A stretch of DNA of 5,698 nt from Chloroflexota bacterium. Lineage in GTDB: Bacteria > Chloroflexota > Anaerolineae > J102. A program made the position numbers and the translations under genes. A model generated the notes under the pieces. It ran no database searches, was not told the origin of the DNA, and saw nothing but the letters and a program-made list of their open reading frames with translations. This document shows positions 1-5,578 of the stretch, piece after piece. Where the stretch lies: the NCBI GenBank assembly GCA_003353825.1, contig PIVW01000386.1, positions 1-5,698 of the forward strand. The letters run 5' to 3'. Position 1 is the first letter of the stretch. The number at the start of each line of letters is the position of its first letter.

Positions 1-61
1 GTGCGAAAAACACTGTCATTTTCTAAATCTGATAGCTTCCATGAGGCGGTACTCCTATTAT

Positions 62-132
62 ACCTCCACTATTACAACACAGAATGGTGTCCTATCAGTT
101 AATATATAACCACTACCCATACTTGGAGGTGA
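62..132 (+). promoter_or_regulatory. Leader of the S1C protease gene with strong RBS and possible RBS-sequestering repeat
   Basis: GGAGGTGA at 125-132 is an excellent match to the 16S 3' end and sits 8 nt before the ATG at 141, which decides that start. Upstream, ACCTCC at 62-67 is the exact complement of GGAGGT at 125-130. With flanking A-T and U-G pairs it could form an 8-bp stem across a roughly 56-nt loop and mask the RBS. This would only operate if transcription starts before about position 61. No convincing -35/-10 pair was found; TATTAT at 56-61 and TATAAC at 105-110 are isolated -10-like hexamers. The rest of bases 1-140 shows only short open frames with no recognisable protein. The RBS is certain; the pairing is inference. 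Confidence 0.5.
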
Positions 133-140
133 CAACATTC

Positions 141-1034
141 ATGTCGGAACTAATTACACAACTATCTGATGGGCTTGCTGATGCAGTGAGTGCTGTGAGC
201 CCGAGCATCCTGCGTGTCGAGGGGCGCCGCCGTCTGCCGGCAAGTGGTATTGCCTGGTCGACCGATGGAGTTGTCGTCACTGCGCATCACGTCGTGCAAC
301 GAAATGAGAACATCAGGGTCGGGTTGGCCAATGGCGATACGGTTACAGCGACAGTGGTGGGGCGAGATCCTAGCACCGACCTGGCAGTGTTACGCACAGA
401 TACCGAGCTAACCCCGCCCAACTGGTTGGAATCCGAGAACTTGCGAGTCGGACACCTGGTGCTGGCGGTAGGGCGTCCGCGTGCCAATGTCCAGAGTACG
501 CTGGGGGTGATCAGTGCCCTTGGCGGAACGTGGCGCACCGGCGCCGCTGGTAAAATCGATCCTTATCTACAAACTGACGTTCTCATGTACCCTGGATTTT
601 CGGGAGGGGCGCTGATCGATGTCGGAGGGGCAGTGATCGGTCTCAACAGCTCGGCACTGGCGAGGGGCGTGAGCGTCAGTATTCCCGTTCTCACATTACG
701 TCGCCTAGTCAATGCACTGTTGGAACACGGCCACGTACGGCGAGGCTATCTGGGAGTCGGCGTTCAGACAGTGCAGTTGCCTGAAGCATTGGCCCATTCG
801 CTGGACCAGAAGACGGGCGTGCTCGTTATCTCGATAGATGCCGGTAGCACCGCCGAAGAGGGCGGCCTTTTGCTGGGCGACGCCATCATCACACTAGATC
901 AGAATCCTGTGCGCCGTGTAGATGATCTGCAAACTCATCTGAGTGGTGATAGCGTCGGCAAATCTGTATCTGTGCGTATCATTCGCGGTGGTGACGTGCA
1001 GGCATTGGCAGTTGTCGTTGGCGAACGAAAATAG
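141..1034 (+). CDS. S1C family (HtrA/Deg-like) trypsin-like serine protease with C-terminal PDZ domain
   Basis: A 297-residue HtrA-type endopeptidase, in a family that cleaves misfolded or regulatory proteins. The start is ATG 141 because a strong RBS lies 8 nt upstream; an in-frame ATG at 84 has no RBS and would add 19 unlike residues. Numbered from ATG 141, the triad is His50 in TAHHVV, Asp80 in STDLAVL and Ser154 in GFSGGAL (the family usually has GNSGGPL). One PDZ domain covers about 202-296, beginning GYLGVGVQ. At 297 residues it is shorter than DegP/DegS, which have longer N-termini and in DegP two PDZ domains. The N-terminus (MSELITQLSDG) is polar, with no signal peptide or membrane anchor, so a cytoplasmic location is inferred, unusual for a family best known in the periplasm. 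The next gene on the same strand is a response regulator with its own promoter. Family call is firm; substrate and role are unknown. Confidence 0.9.
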   Translation: MSELITQLSDGLADAVSAVSPSILRVEGRRRLPASGIAWSTDGVVVTAHHVVQRNENIRVGLANGDTVTATVVGRDPSTDLAVLRTDTELTPPNWLESENLRVGHLVLAVGRPRANVQSTLGVISALGGTWRTGAAGKIDPYLQTDVLMYPGFSGGALIDVGGAVIGLNSSALARGVSVSIPVLTLRRLVNALLEHGHVRRGYLGVGVQTVQLPEALAHSLDQKTGVLVISIDAGSTAEEGGLLLGDAIITLDQNPVRRVDDLQTHLSGDSVGKSVSVRIIRGGDVQALAVVVGERK

Positions 1035-1068
1035 TTCTTTGCAGCGAATGTAACAGCACTGTTCTAGT

Positions 1069-1081
1069 AGGCGATGCGCCT
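1069..1081 (+). other. Small perfect hairpin in the protease-regulator intergenic region
   Basis: AGGCG, loop ATG, CGCCT: a perfect 5-bp GC-rich stem 35 nt after the protease stop codon. No T-run follows (the next bases are GTGAGCC), so it does not qualify as a rho-independent terminator. It may protect the 3' end of the protease mRNA or be chance. A weaker pair, AACA/TGTT, lies just before it at 1052-1063. Confidence 0.3.
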
Positions 1082-1127
1082 GTGAGCCAGAGGGCCCATT
1101 TTAGGATTGTGCATGGGTGTGTGGCCG

Positions 1128-1157
1128 TTGGCGATTCGGCTGATGCTTGACTATAAT
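1128..1157 (+). promoter_or_regulatory. Sigma-70-type promoter of the response regulator gene
   Basis: TTGGCG at 1128-1133, an 18-bp spacer, then a perfect TATAAT at 1152-1157. Transcription would start near 1164, leaving a leader of about 30 nt before the GTG at 1196. A short inverted repeat, GCCG at 1124-1127 and CGGC at 1137-1140, straddles the -35 and could be an operator, but it is too short to claim. This promoter makes the regulator, and probably the following map gene, independent of the upstream protease. Confidence 0.6.
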
Positions 1158-1195
1158 CAGGCGATACCGATCCTTCGATTTGATTCTCATCCCTT

Positions 1196-1855
1196 GTGAC
1201 TGACCCTACGCGTATTCGAATCCTTATAGCAGATGATCATCCCATTGTAAGGGATGGTCTTTCTGCTGTACTCAGTACGCAGTCTGATTTCGAAGTGGTG
1301 GGCGAGGCCGACAATGGTGCGCAAGCTGTTGGTAAAACCCGCGCCCTATACCCTGATGTGGTGCTGCTGGATCTAGGGATGCCCGAGGTGGACGGTGTAC
1401 AGGCACTTGTGCAAATGCAGGAAGCGAAGGTCGATGCTCGCGTCATCGTTTTCACTGCATACGACACTGATGAGCGCATCCTCAGCGCTCTGCAAGCTGG
1501 AGCAAAGGGCTATTTGTTAAAGGGCGCGCCCAAAGAGGAGCTGTTCAATGCCATTCGCGTAGTCCATGGTGGCGGATCTTTGTTGCAGCCCGTTGTCGCC
1601 AGCAAATTATTGCGCCAGGTCAGTCAAAAATCTCAACAGCCAGAGTTGCCCGGCGCCGAACAACTTACAAACCGCGAGAAAGAGGTCTTGGCTTATATTG
1701 CCCAGGGCTTGCAAAACAAAGAAATTGCCGCTCAACTAATCATTACTGAACGCACAGTCAAATTCCATGTCAGTGCCATTTTGGGTAAACTGGGCGCAGG
1801 TAACCGTACCGAAGCCGTGGCTATTGCCGCACAGTATGGTATTATCGAAATGTAA
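1196..1855 (+). CDS. NarL/FixJ-type response regulator (REC + LuxR HTH)
   Basis: A 219-residue DNA-binding response regulator of a two-component system. The receiver domain covers about residues 7-122, with the acidic pair Asp13-Asp14, phospho-acceptor Asp59 in LLDLGMPEVDG, Thr87 and Lys109: a full, apparently phosphorylatable set. A linker of about 30 residues leads to a LuxR/GerE helix-turn-helix at 156-219, containing LTNREKEVL and the recognition region ERTVKFHVSAILGKL. Length is normal for the family. The start is GTG 1196; no Shine-Dalgarno is apparent before it, though the reading frame and alignment to family N-termini (IRILIADDHPIVRDG) support it. No histidine kinase lies beside it, so its partner must be outside the window or distant. 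It sits between a protease and map, 36 bp before map, so the two are probably co-transcribed. Targets are unknown. Confidence 0.93.
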   Translation: MTDPTRIRILIADDHPIVRDGLSAVLSTQSDFEVVGEADNGAQAVGKTRALYPDVVLLDLGMPEVDGVQALVQMQEAKVDARVIVFTAYDTDERILSALQAGAKGYLLKGAPKEELFNAIRVVHGGGSLLQPVVASKLLRQVSQKSQQPELPGAEQLTNREKEVLAYIAQGLQNKEIAAQLIITERTVKFHVSAILGKLGAGNRTEAVAIAAQYGIIEM

Positions 1856-1891
1856 TCGCACGTTGAGTGTACTGCACGTAGTTGAGATATT

Positions 1892-2662
1892 ATGCGAATA
1901 GCTATTAAAAAACCAAAAGAAATTATCAAAATGCGGAATGCTGGTCGCCTGGTTGCAGAAACCTTCGAGTTGATCAGAGAGCAGATTCAGCCCGGGGTCA
2001 CACTACGGGACTTAGATCGCCTGTCGGAAGAACACATTCTCAGTCGGGGCGCATCCTCCCTTTATAAAGGATACAAAGGAAGCCAGGCCAACCACCCTCC
2101 TTTCCCCGGCGTGATCTGTGCCTCGGTCAACCAAGAGATCTGTCATGGCCTACCCGATGATCGTGTACTCAACAGTGGAGACATTATCGGTATTGATATC
2201 GGGTTGCGTTACAAGGGCTATTGCGGTGATGCCTGTGTCACGTTTGCAGTGGGTGAGATCTCAACTGAAGCAAGCAGGTTATTGGATGTGACGCAGCAGG
2301 CCTTGATGCGCGGCATTGCTGCCACCCGTGGGGGGGGGCATCTTTATGATATTGGCATGGCCATCGAAGATTATGCCGAAAAGCAAAACGTTTCTGTGGT
2401 GCGTGAATGGGGCGGCCATGGCATTGGCAGAAACCTGCACGAACCACCCTCTGTGTCACATACGCGTATGCCCGTTCGTGGCCCTCGACTCAAACCCGGT
2501 ATGGTCTTTACCATCGAACCGATGATCAATAGCGGCCGAGCGGAATGGCAGTTATTACGAGATGGTTGGACCGTTGTGACTCGCGATGGTTCACTTTCCG
2601 CACAGTTTGAACACTCAGTTGCCGTAACACGCAATGGCGCCGAAATACTGACTTTACCCTGA
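1892..2662 (+). CDS. map: Type I methionine aminopeptidase
   Basis: A 256-residue enzyme that removes the initiator methionine from nascent proteins in the cytoplasm. All five metal ligands of the pita-bread fold are visible: Asp102, Asp113 (in YCGDACVTF), His176 (GGHGIG), Glu209 (FTIEPM) and Glu240 (AQFEHS). The substrate-contacting His85 lies in the SVNQEICHGLP motif. Length matches E. coli Map, with no zinc-finger extension. The start ATG 1892 gives the family-typical N-terminus (KKPKEIIKMRNAGRL); its RBS is weak. A run of nine G at 2330-2338 encodes three glycines (148-149 region) where homologues have an ordinary loop of the same length. The frame is intact, but the run is prone to slippage or base-calling errors. 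The gene is 36 bp downstream of the response regulator and is probably read from the same promoter. It converges with the phosphatase gene on the opposite strand. Confidence 0.96.
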   Translation: MRIAIKKPKEIIKMRNAGRLVAETFELIREQIQPGVTLRDLDRLSEEHILSRGASSLYKGYKGSQANHPPFPGVICASVNQEICHGLPDDRVLNSGDIIGIDIGLRYKGYCGDACVTFAVGEISTEASRLLDVTQQALMRGIAATRGGGHLYDIGMAIEDYAEKQNVSVVREWGGHGIGRNLHEPPSVSHTRMPVRGPRLKPGMVFTIEPMINSGRAEWQLLRDGWTVVTRDGSLSAQFEHSVAVTRNGAEILTLP

Positions 2663-2684
2663 ATCCGTGACGGATAATTATCCG
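2663..2684. repeat. Competing inverted repeats (ATCCG / CGGAT / ATCCG) right after map
   Basis: ATCCG at 2663-2667 pairs with CGGAT at 2671-2675 across a TGA loop. The same CGGAT is the left half of a perfect 14-bp palindrome, CGGATAATTATCCG, at 2671-2684. The middle arm can therefore pair with either neighbour. It begins at the base after the map stop codon, in the 158-bp gap between two converging genes. No T-run follows on either side, so it is not a classic terminator. It could be a 3'-end stabilising structure or a protein-binding palindrome. The rest of the gap, to 2820, shows nothing recognisable. Confidence 0.55.
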
Positions 2685-2820
2685 GTGGGAAGGACAAGAT
2701 CAAGGATAAAGATTGTGAGTGAAAATGGGGTGGTGAGATCATTCCAATTAGCGATTTGACCCATCATACGCAGGCAATTATAAGCGAGCAGGGCGCAATG
2801 CGGTATTTGTGAAGTCTACG

Positions 2821-4899
2821 CTATGATTCTCCATTCTGGAGTTGATTGAGCCAGCCCTTGCCGAGCTTATAAACGCTGGCTGCGCCGACCAGCTCGCCCT
2901 CGACCTGAAGTTCGGTGGGGTGAAGAACGAAGGGTTGGGTTTGGGTACCGCCCATGCCACCGTGGAAACCGATCAATTCCTCAAAAGCACAGCCCTCGTT
3001 GTTCTCTGGATCGTAATAACTGTTTACCAGAATGTCTGGGCAATTGGGAAAGCTGTCAGTGCGACGTAAATGGCTTGGTGCATTGGCTCCAAATAAGGCC
3101 AGGGGATTCTCTCCCTCCAGCCTATCCTCATTCAAATAGTACATGCCATTGGCGCCAATTACAACCGGACCATTTTGCTCGGTGGCGACCATGATAAATC
3201 CGACGCCTTCATGTGCAGAGAGACTGGAGATCAGGGCGGGGAAAGCTTCATCAATCTGCTCCAAGGTCATGCGCTGCGGGAATCTCGTGAATGAGACCAG
3301 GCCGAGATTGCCCGAGGCCAGGGCGATCACCCCCGGTGTTTCCTCTTCCCCGCTATCCTGTTTTTCCACCTCTTCAACGGCAGTTTTTCGCGCCTCTTCG
3401 TCCAGCACGACTTCGCCATCGACAGTCTGACCTTTGAACGCCCTTCCCACGAGCTTGGAGGCGCTTGAATCCTCGTTCTGCACTGTATCGGTGATGAAGA
3501 AACTGAGATTACTCATCCCTTCGTTCGTTACCAGCTCGCCGCCACCCACCTGCACATCTGTCTCCATTAATTCCTGCACATACTCTTGTAATGTCTTGCC
3601 ATAACGCTGTTTGAAGGTCGCGCCACCTGTCTGGCCATGGTCGGAGAGAATCACCAGATGGTAGGGTCTGGGAGCGTCATCGATGGCGCTTTCCAAACGT
3701 CCGAACTGCTGGTCCAGTTTGTAAAGTACGTCAAAGGCGCCCGGATCGAGGATGCCCGAGTGGTGGGCGATCTCATCGTAGCCCACAAAGGTAGCATAGG
3801 CAACGCTGCGACCGGCAAACATGTCGCCCATTAAGGTGTTGATGTTCAGCTCCCTCATAAATACAGTCATGGCTGCTCGGATGAAGGGGTAGATGCCGCC
3901 ACGATGGTGTCTGTCGAGAATGGGTTGGATGTTGTTTTTACGGGCCCAGTGGTACTGTCGTTTTTCGAGCACGATATCCCAGAAGAAGAGAATAAAGGTA
4001 CGGGCCACATTATAGGGGTTGGTGAAATAAGCTTGGAATTCGGAGGTATGGAATTTGCTGGTGTCACGAATGGTGCTGGCGGTGGCCATAACATACTCGG
4101 CATCGCCAGACAGGAGATTGCCGCGGCTGGCGCCATCGTTACTCAGTAACCCGTTGCCATCGGACCTTTCTTGTTCAAACACGGGCAAGATTTTTGGATC
4201 GCTCGAAGCGATGATTTTACCCTGTTCTTTGTCGTACCAGCGGAAGGCGGGGATATTGGAGTTGTTGCCGTGCAGAATACCGGCCTGGCTGGCGGAAGTC
4301 TGCGAAGATGTATCGGTTTCCCATCCAGAGAGCACGTAACTTCCGTCGTCTATCCAGCTTTTCATGACGGGGGCATAGCCTTCACGCATGGCTTTTTCCA
4401 GGATCGGTTTCGCCAATCCATCGATCTCCAGAAAGATGATGCCGGGTACATCGCTTGGTTGCACGCCTGTCGTGCGCCGCATGCGACGCTTAACCATATT
4501 GCGTGTCCAGGAATTATCATCATCGATAGTGAGCAAAGTGCTGAGAATGATATTGATGACGGAAAGCCCCAATGCCAGCCAAAACGCCGGCCAGAGACCG
4601 TCGATATCAAAACCATCGACTAGGTACGACGCCAATAAAACAAGTACTCCATTCAGCAGCAACGCTGCCAAGCCAAGTGTCATGACCGCAAAAGGTACCA
4701 GTATATAGCTCAGAAGCGGCCAAAGTAGGGCATTGAGCAGACCGATGACAGCGGAAGCAACGATGGCTATCCCCAGGCTTTCGATACGCACGCTGTCCAT
4801 AATCAATGCCATAATGATTAGGGAAATGGTTTGGATAGCCCAGATAACGAGAATGCGGGTGATTGGGCGTCTTGATCGTGGTGTTCGACGTTGCTTCAT
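2821..4899 (-). CDS. Membrane-anchored alkaline-phosphatase/phosphodiesterase family protein with N-terminal phage-holin-IV-like domain
   Basis: A 692-residue membrane enzyme. A basic N-terminus (MKQRRTPRSRR) is followed by four hydrophobic segments at about 13-34, 42-66, 67-93 and 102-125, in the pattern of the four-helix phage holin superfamily IV domain. From about 152 to the end it is an alkaline-phosphatase-superfamily domain of nucleotide pyrophosphatase/phosphodiesterase type. Expected metal ligands are visible: Asp160 (FLEIDG), Asp375 and His379 (GYDEIAHHSG), Asp420-His421 (LSDHGQTGG) and His646 (GFHGGMGG). The nucleophile is probably Thr201 in SQTSASQAG. It should hydrolyse a phosphate mono- or diester; substrate and side of the membrane are unknown. 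Residues 497-522 form an acidic, probably flexible insert. The start ATG 4899 has AGGAG 9 nt upstream and overlaps, as ATGA, the stop codon of a fabF remnant, so it was once translationally coupled to fabF. The gene itself is intact. 'Holin' here names the fold and does not imply phage origin. Confidence 0.88.
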   Translation of the reverse strand: MKQRRTPRSRRPITRILVIWAIQTISLIIMALIMDSVRIESLGIAIVASAVIGLLNALLWPLLSYILVPFAVMTLGLAALLLNGVLVLLASYLVDGFDIDGLWPAFWLALGLSVINIILSTLLTIDDDNSWTRNMVKRRMRRTTGVQPSDVPGIIFLEIDGLAKPILEKAMREGYAPVMKSWIDDGSYVLSGWETDTSSQTSASQAGILHGNNSNIPAFRWYDKEQGKIIASSDPKILPVFEQERSDGNGLLSNDGASRGNLLSGDAEYVMATASTIRDTSKFHTSEFQAYFTNPYNVARTFILFFWDIVLEKRQYHWARKNNIQPILDRHHRGGIYPFIRAAMTVFMRELNINTLMGDMFAGRSVAYATFVGYDEIAHHSGILDPGAFDVLYKLDQQFGRLESAIDDAPRPYHLVILSDHGQTGGATFKQRYGKTLQEYVQELMETDVQVGGGELVTNEGMSNLSFFITDTVQNEDSSASKLVGRAFKGQTVDGEVVLDEEARKTAVEEVEKQDSGEEETPGVIALASGNLGLVSFTRFPQRMTLEQIDEAFPALISSLSAHEGVGFIMVATEQNGPVVIGANGMYYLNEDRLEGENPLALFGANAPSHLRRTDSFPNCPDILVNSYYDPENNEGCAFEELIGFHGGMGGTQTQPFVLHPTELQVEGELVGAASVYKLGKGWLNQLQNGES

Positions 4900-4908
4900 T
4901 GACCGTTG

Positions 4909-4913
4909 CTCCT
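4909..4913 (-). promoter_or_regulatory. RBS of the phosphatase gene, inside the fabF remnant
   Basis: On the minus strand AGGAG lies 9 nt before the ATG at 4899, which fixes that start. It sits within the last codons of the fabF remnant, whose TGA overlaps the ATG by two bases (ATGA), the classic layout for translational coupling. Confidence 0.75.
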
Positions 4914-5083
4914 GTCTGTGCTCAGGACAAGGCAGGCTTTCTGCCCGCCCATACCGAAAGAGTTCGATAAGATAGCTTGTAAATCCACTTCCCTGGGCGC
5001 ACTGGACACATAGTCCAGGTCGCAGTCCGAATTTGGTATCTCATAATACCACGTGGGGGGGTGATTCCCTGATTCAGCGCATA

Positions 5084-5095
5084 GGTACAGGTACA
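5084..5095. repeat. 6-bp tandem duplication inside the fabF remnant
   Basis: GGTACA occurs twice in tandem (5084-5089 and 5090-5095; TGTACC twice on the minus strand). In the fabF frame it inserts two residues (CTCT instead of CT) between AIEAI and ALNQG, where family members have a spacing two residues shorter. It looks like a post-inactivation slippage duplication. Confidence 0.55.
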
Positions 5096-5134
5096 ACGGA
5101 TCGCTTCGATGGCCCTGGATGCTCCCATAGCATG

Positions 5135-5376
5135 GCGCCGCCGATCAAGGTCACGCCGCCCGATAGAATGCCGGTTGTGATACCAAGAACCGTGTCCCAT
5201 TTGGCGCCCATTCCCGTCGCGCCGCCACCGACTTTGCGCGTCTTGATCTTGCCATCTTTCCAGACGAGAATGCCAATACCGCCCAACTTTACGGCATCAT
5301 TGGCCTTGTCCCAAACCTTGAGTTGATTGGCCGCGGCATCGGCCTTGTCCGCGCCGCTGAAACAGGCAATGATCAC
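5135..5376 (-). pseudogene. 5' remnant of a DUF1269-like protein gene, C-terminus lost
   Basis: The minus-strand frame from GTG 5376 reads VIIACFSGADKADAAANQL, then KANDAVKLGGIGILV and a charged KDGKIKTRK stretch, then a glycine-rich hydrophobic segment ending near LIGGA. This resembles DUF1269-type small proteins, which have an N-terminal ferredoxin-like half and a glycine-rich hairpin. Family assignment is from memory and moderate. After residue 81 the family-like sequence stops and the DNA becomes fabF; the open frame runs on for only 19 unrelated residues, to a stop at 5074. The start is also suspect: no good RBS precedes GTG 5376, and the family-like reading continues upstream (TAPKNKQV) to about 5397 with no ATG before an in-frame TAA. 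Both ends therefore appear broken: the 3' end by a deletion, the 5' end probably by IS insertion. A short expressed 100-residue product cannot be excluded. Confidence 0.6.
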
Positions 5377-5507
5377 TTGTTTGTTCTTGGGTGCTGTACC
5401 TTAACAATGCGGATAAATAGGTGGAAGTAAAATTCGACCAAAAGTAGGGCAGGTGGCAAACTATACTCAGCACGGTCATTAAAGAGCATGTATATCGTAG
5501 CAATATG

Positions 5508-5536
5508 TAGACATAAGCCTTGGATACTGCTAGAAT
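5508..5536 (+). promoter_or_regulatory. Transposase promoter
   Basis: TAGACA at 5508-5513, exactly 17 bp, then TAGAAT at 5531-5536: one mismatch to consensus in each hexamer with the optimal spacer. Transcription would start near 5543, about 36 nt before the transposase GTG. A strong RBS, AGGAG at 5567-5571, lies 7 nt before that GTG. Confidence 0.6.
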
Positions 5537-5578
5537 CTTGCGCTTTTAGTCCTCTCACAAAATAGCAGGAGCGCAACA

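Larger units (their letters stand above)
4896..5134 (-). pseudogene. fabF: 3' remnant of beta-ketoacyl-ACP synthase II (fabF), frameshifted
   Basis: Only the last 80 or so residues of a roughly 410-residue KAS II, the condensing enzyme of fatty acid elongation, remain. Read on the minus strand from 5134, one frame gives HAMGASRAIEAI and then ALNQGITPP. After the seven-C run (5055-5061, G on +) the frame shifts, and the next frame gives WYYEIP, CDLDYV, APREVDLQAILSNSFGMGG and a normal stop at 4896-4898. CDLDYV and LSNSFGxGG are hallmark FabF C-terminal motifs. The retained His at the junction corresponds to the second active-site His (His340 in E. coli FabF); the nucleophilic Cys and first His are gone. 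One extra C would restore ITPPTWYYEIP. A 6-bp tandem duplication adds two residues before ALNQG. The 5' end abuts a truncated DUF1269-like sequence. Even if the frameshift is a sequencing error, the gene is non-functional. The protein match is by recognition, not search. Confidence 0.85.

Noticed and set aside
1..102. Tail of an upstream gene in frame 1 (stop at 100-102)
   Set aside because: The 33 residues are not recognisable, and a second frame is also open to 109, so neither is distinguishable from chance.
84..140. Upstream in-frame ATG at 84 as the protease start
   Set aside because: It has no RBS, its 19 extra residues look like translated leader, and ATG 141 has a near-perfect RBS 8 nt upstream.
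1052..1100. Rho-independent terminator after the protease
   Set aside because: Short hairpins are present but no T-run follows them.
4171..4623. 150-codon plus-strand open frame inside the phosphatase gene
   Set aside because: It is antisense to a conserved, complete coding region, with no RBS and no recognisable protein.
5043..5051. Minus-strand TGGTATTAT as an extended -10 promoter for the phosphatase
   Set aside because: It coincides with the Trp-Tyr-Tyr codons of fabF and has no -35; possible as a replacement promoter but not supportable.
4922..5200. A 92-codon minus-strand open frame as a hypothetical gene
   Set aside because: Its middle is frameshifted fabF; the parts before the junction and after the C7 run are out-of-frame readings of the DUF1269-like and fabF sequences.
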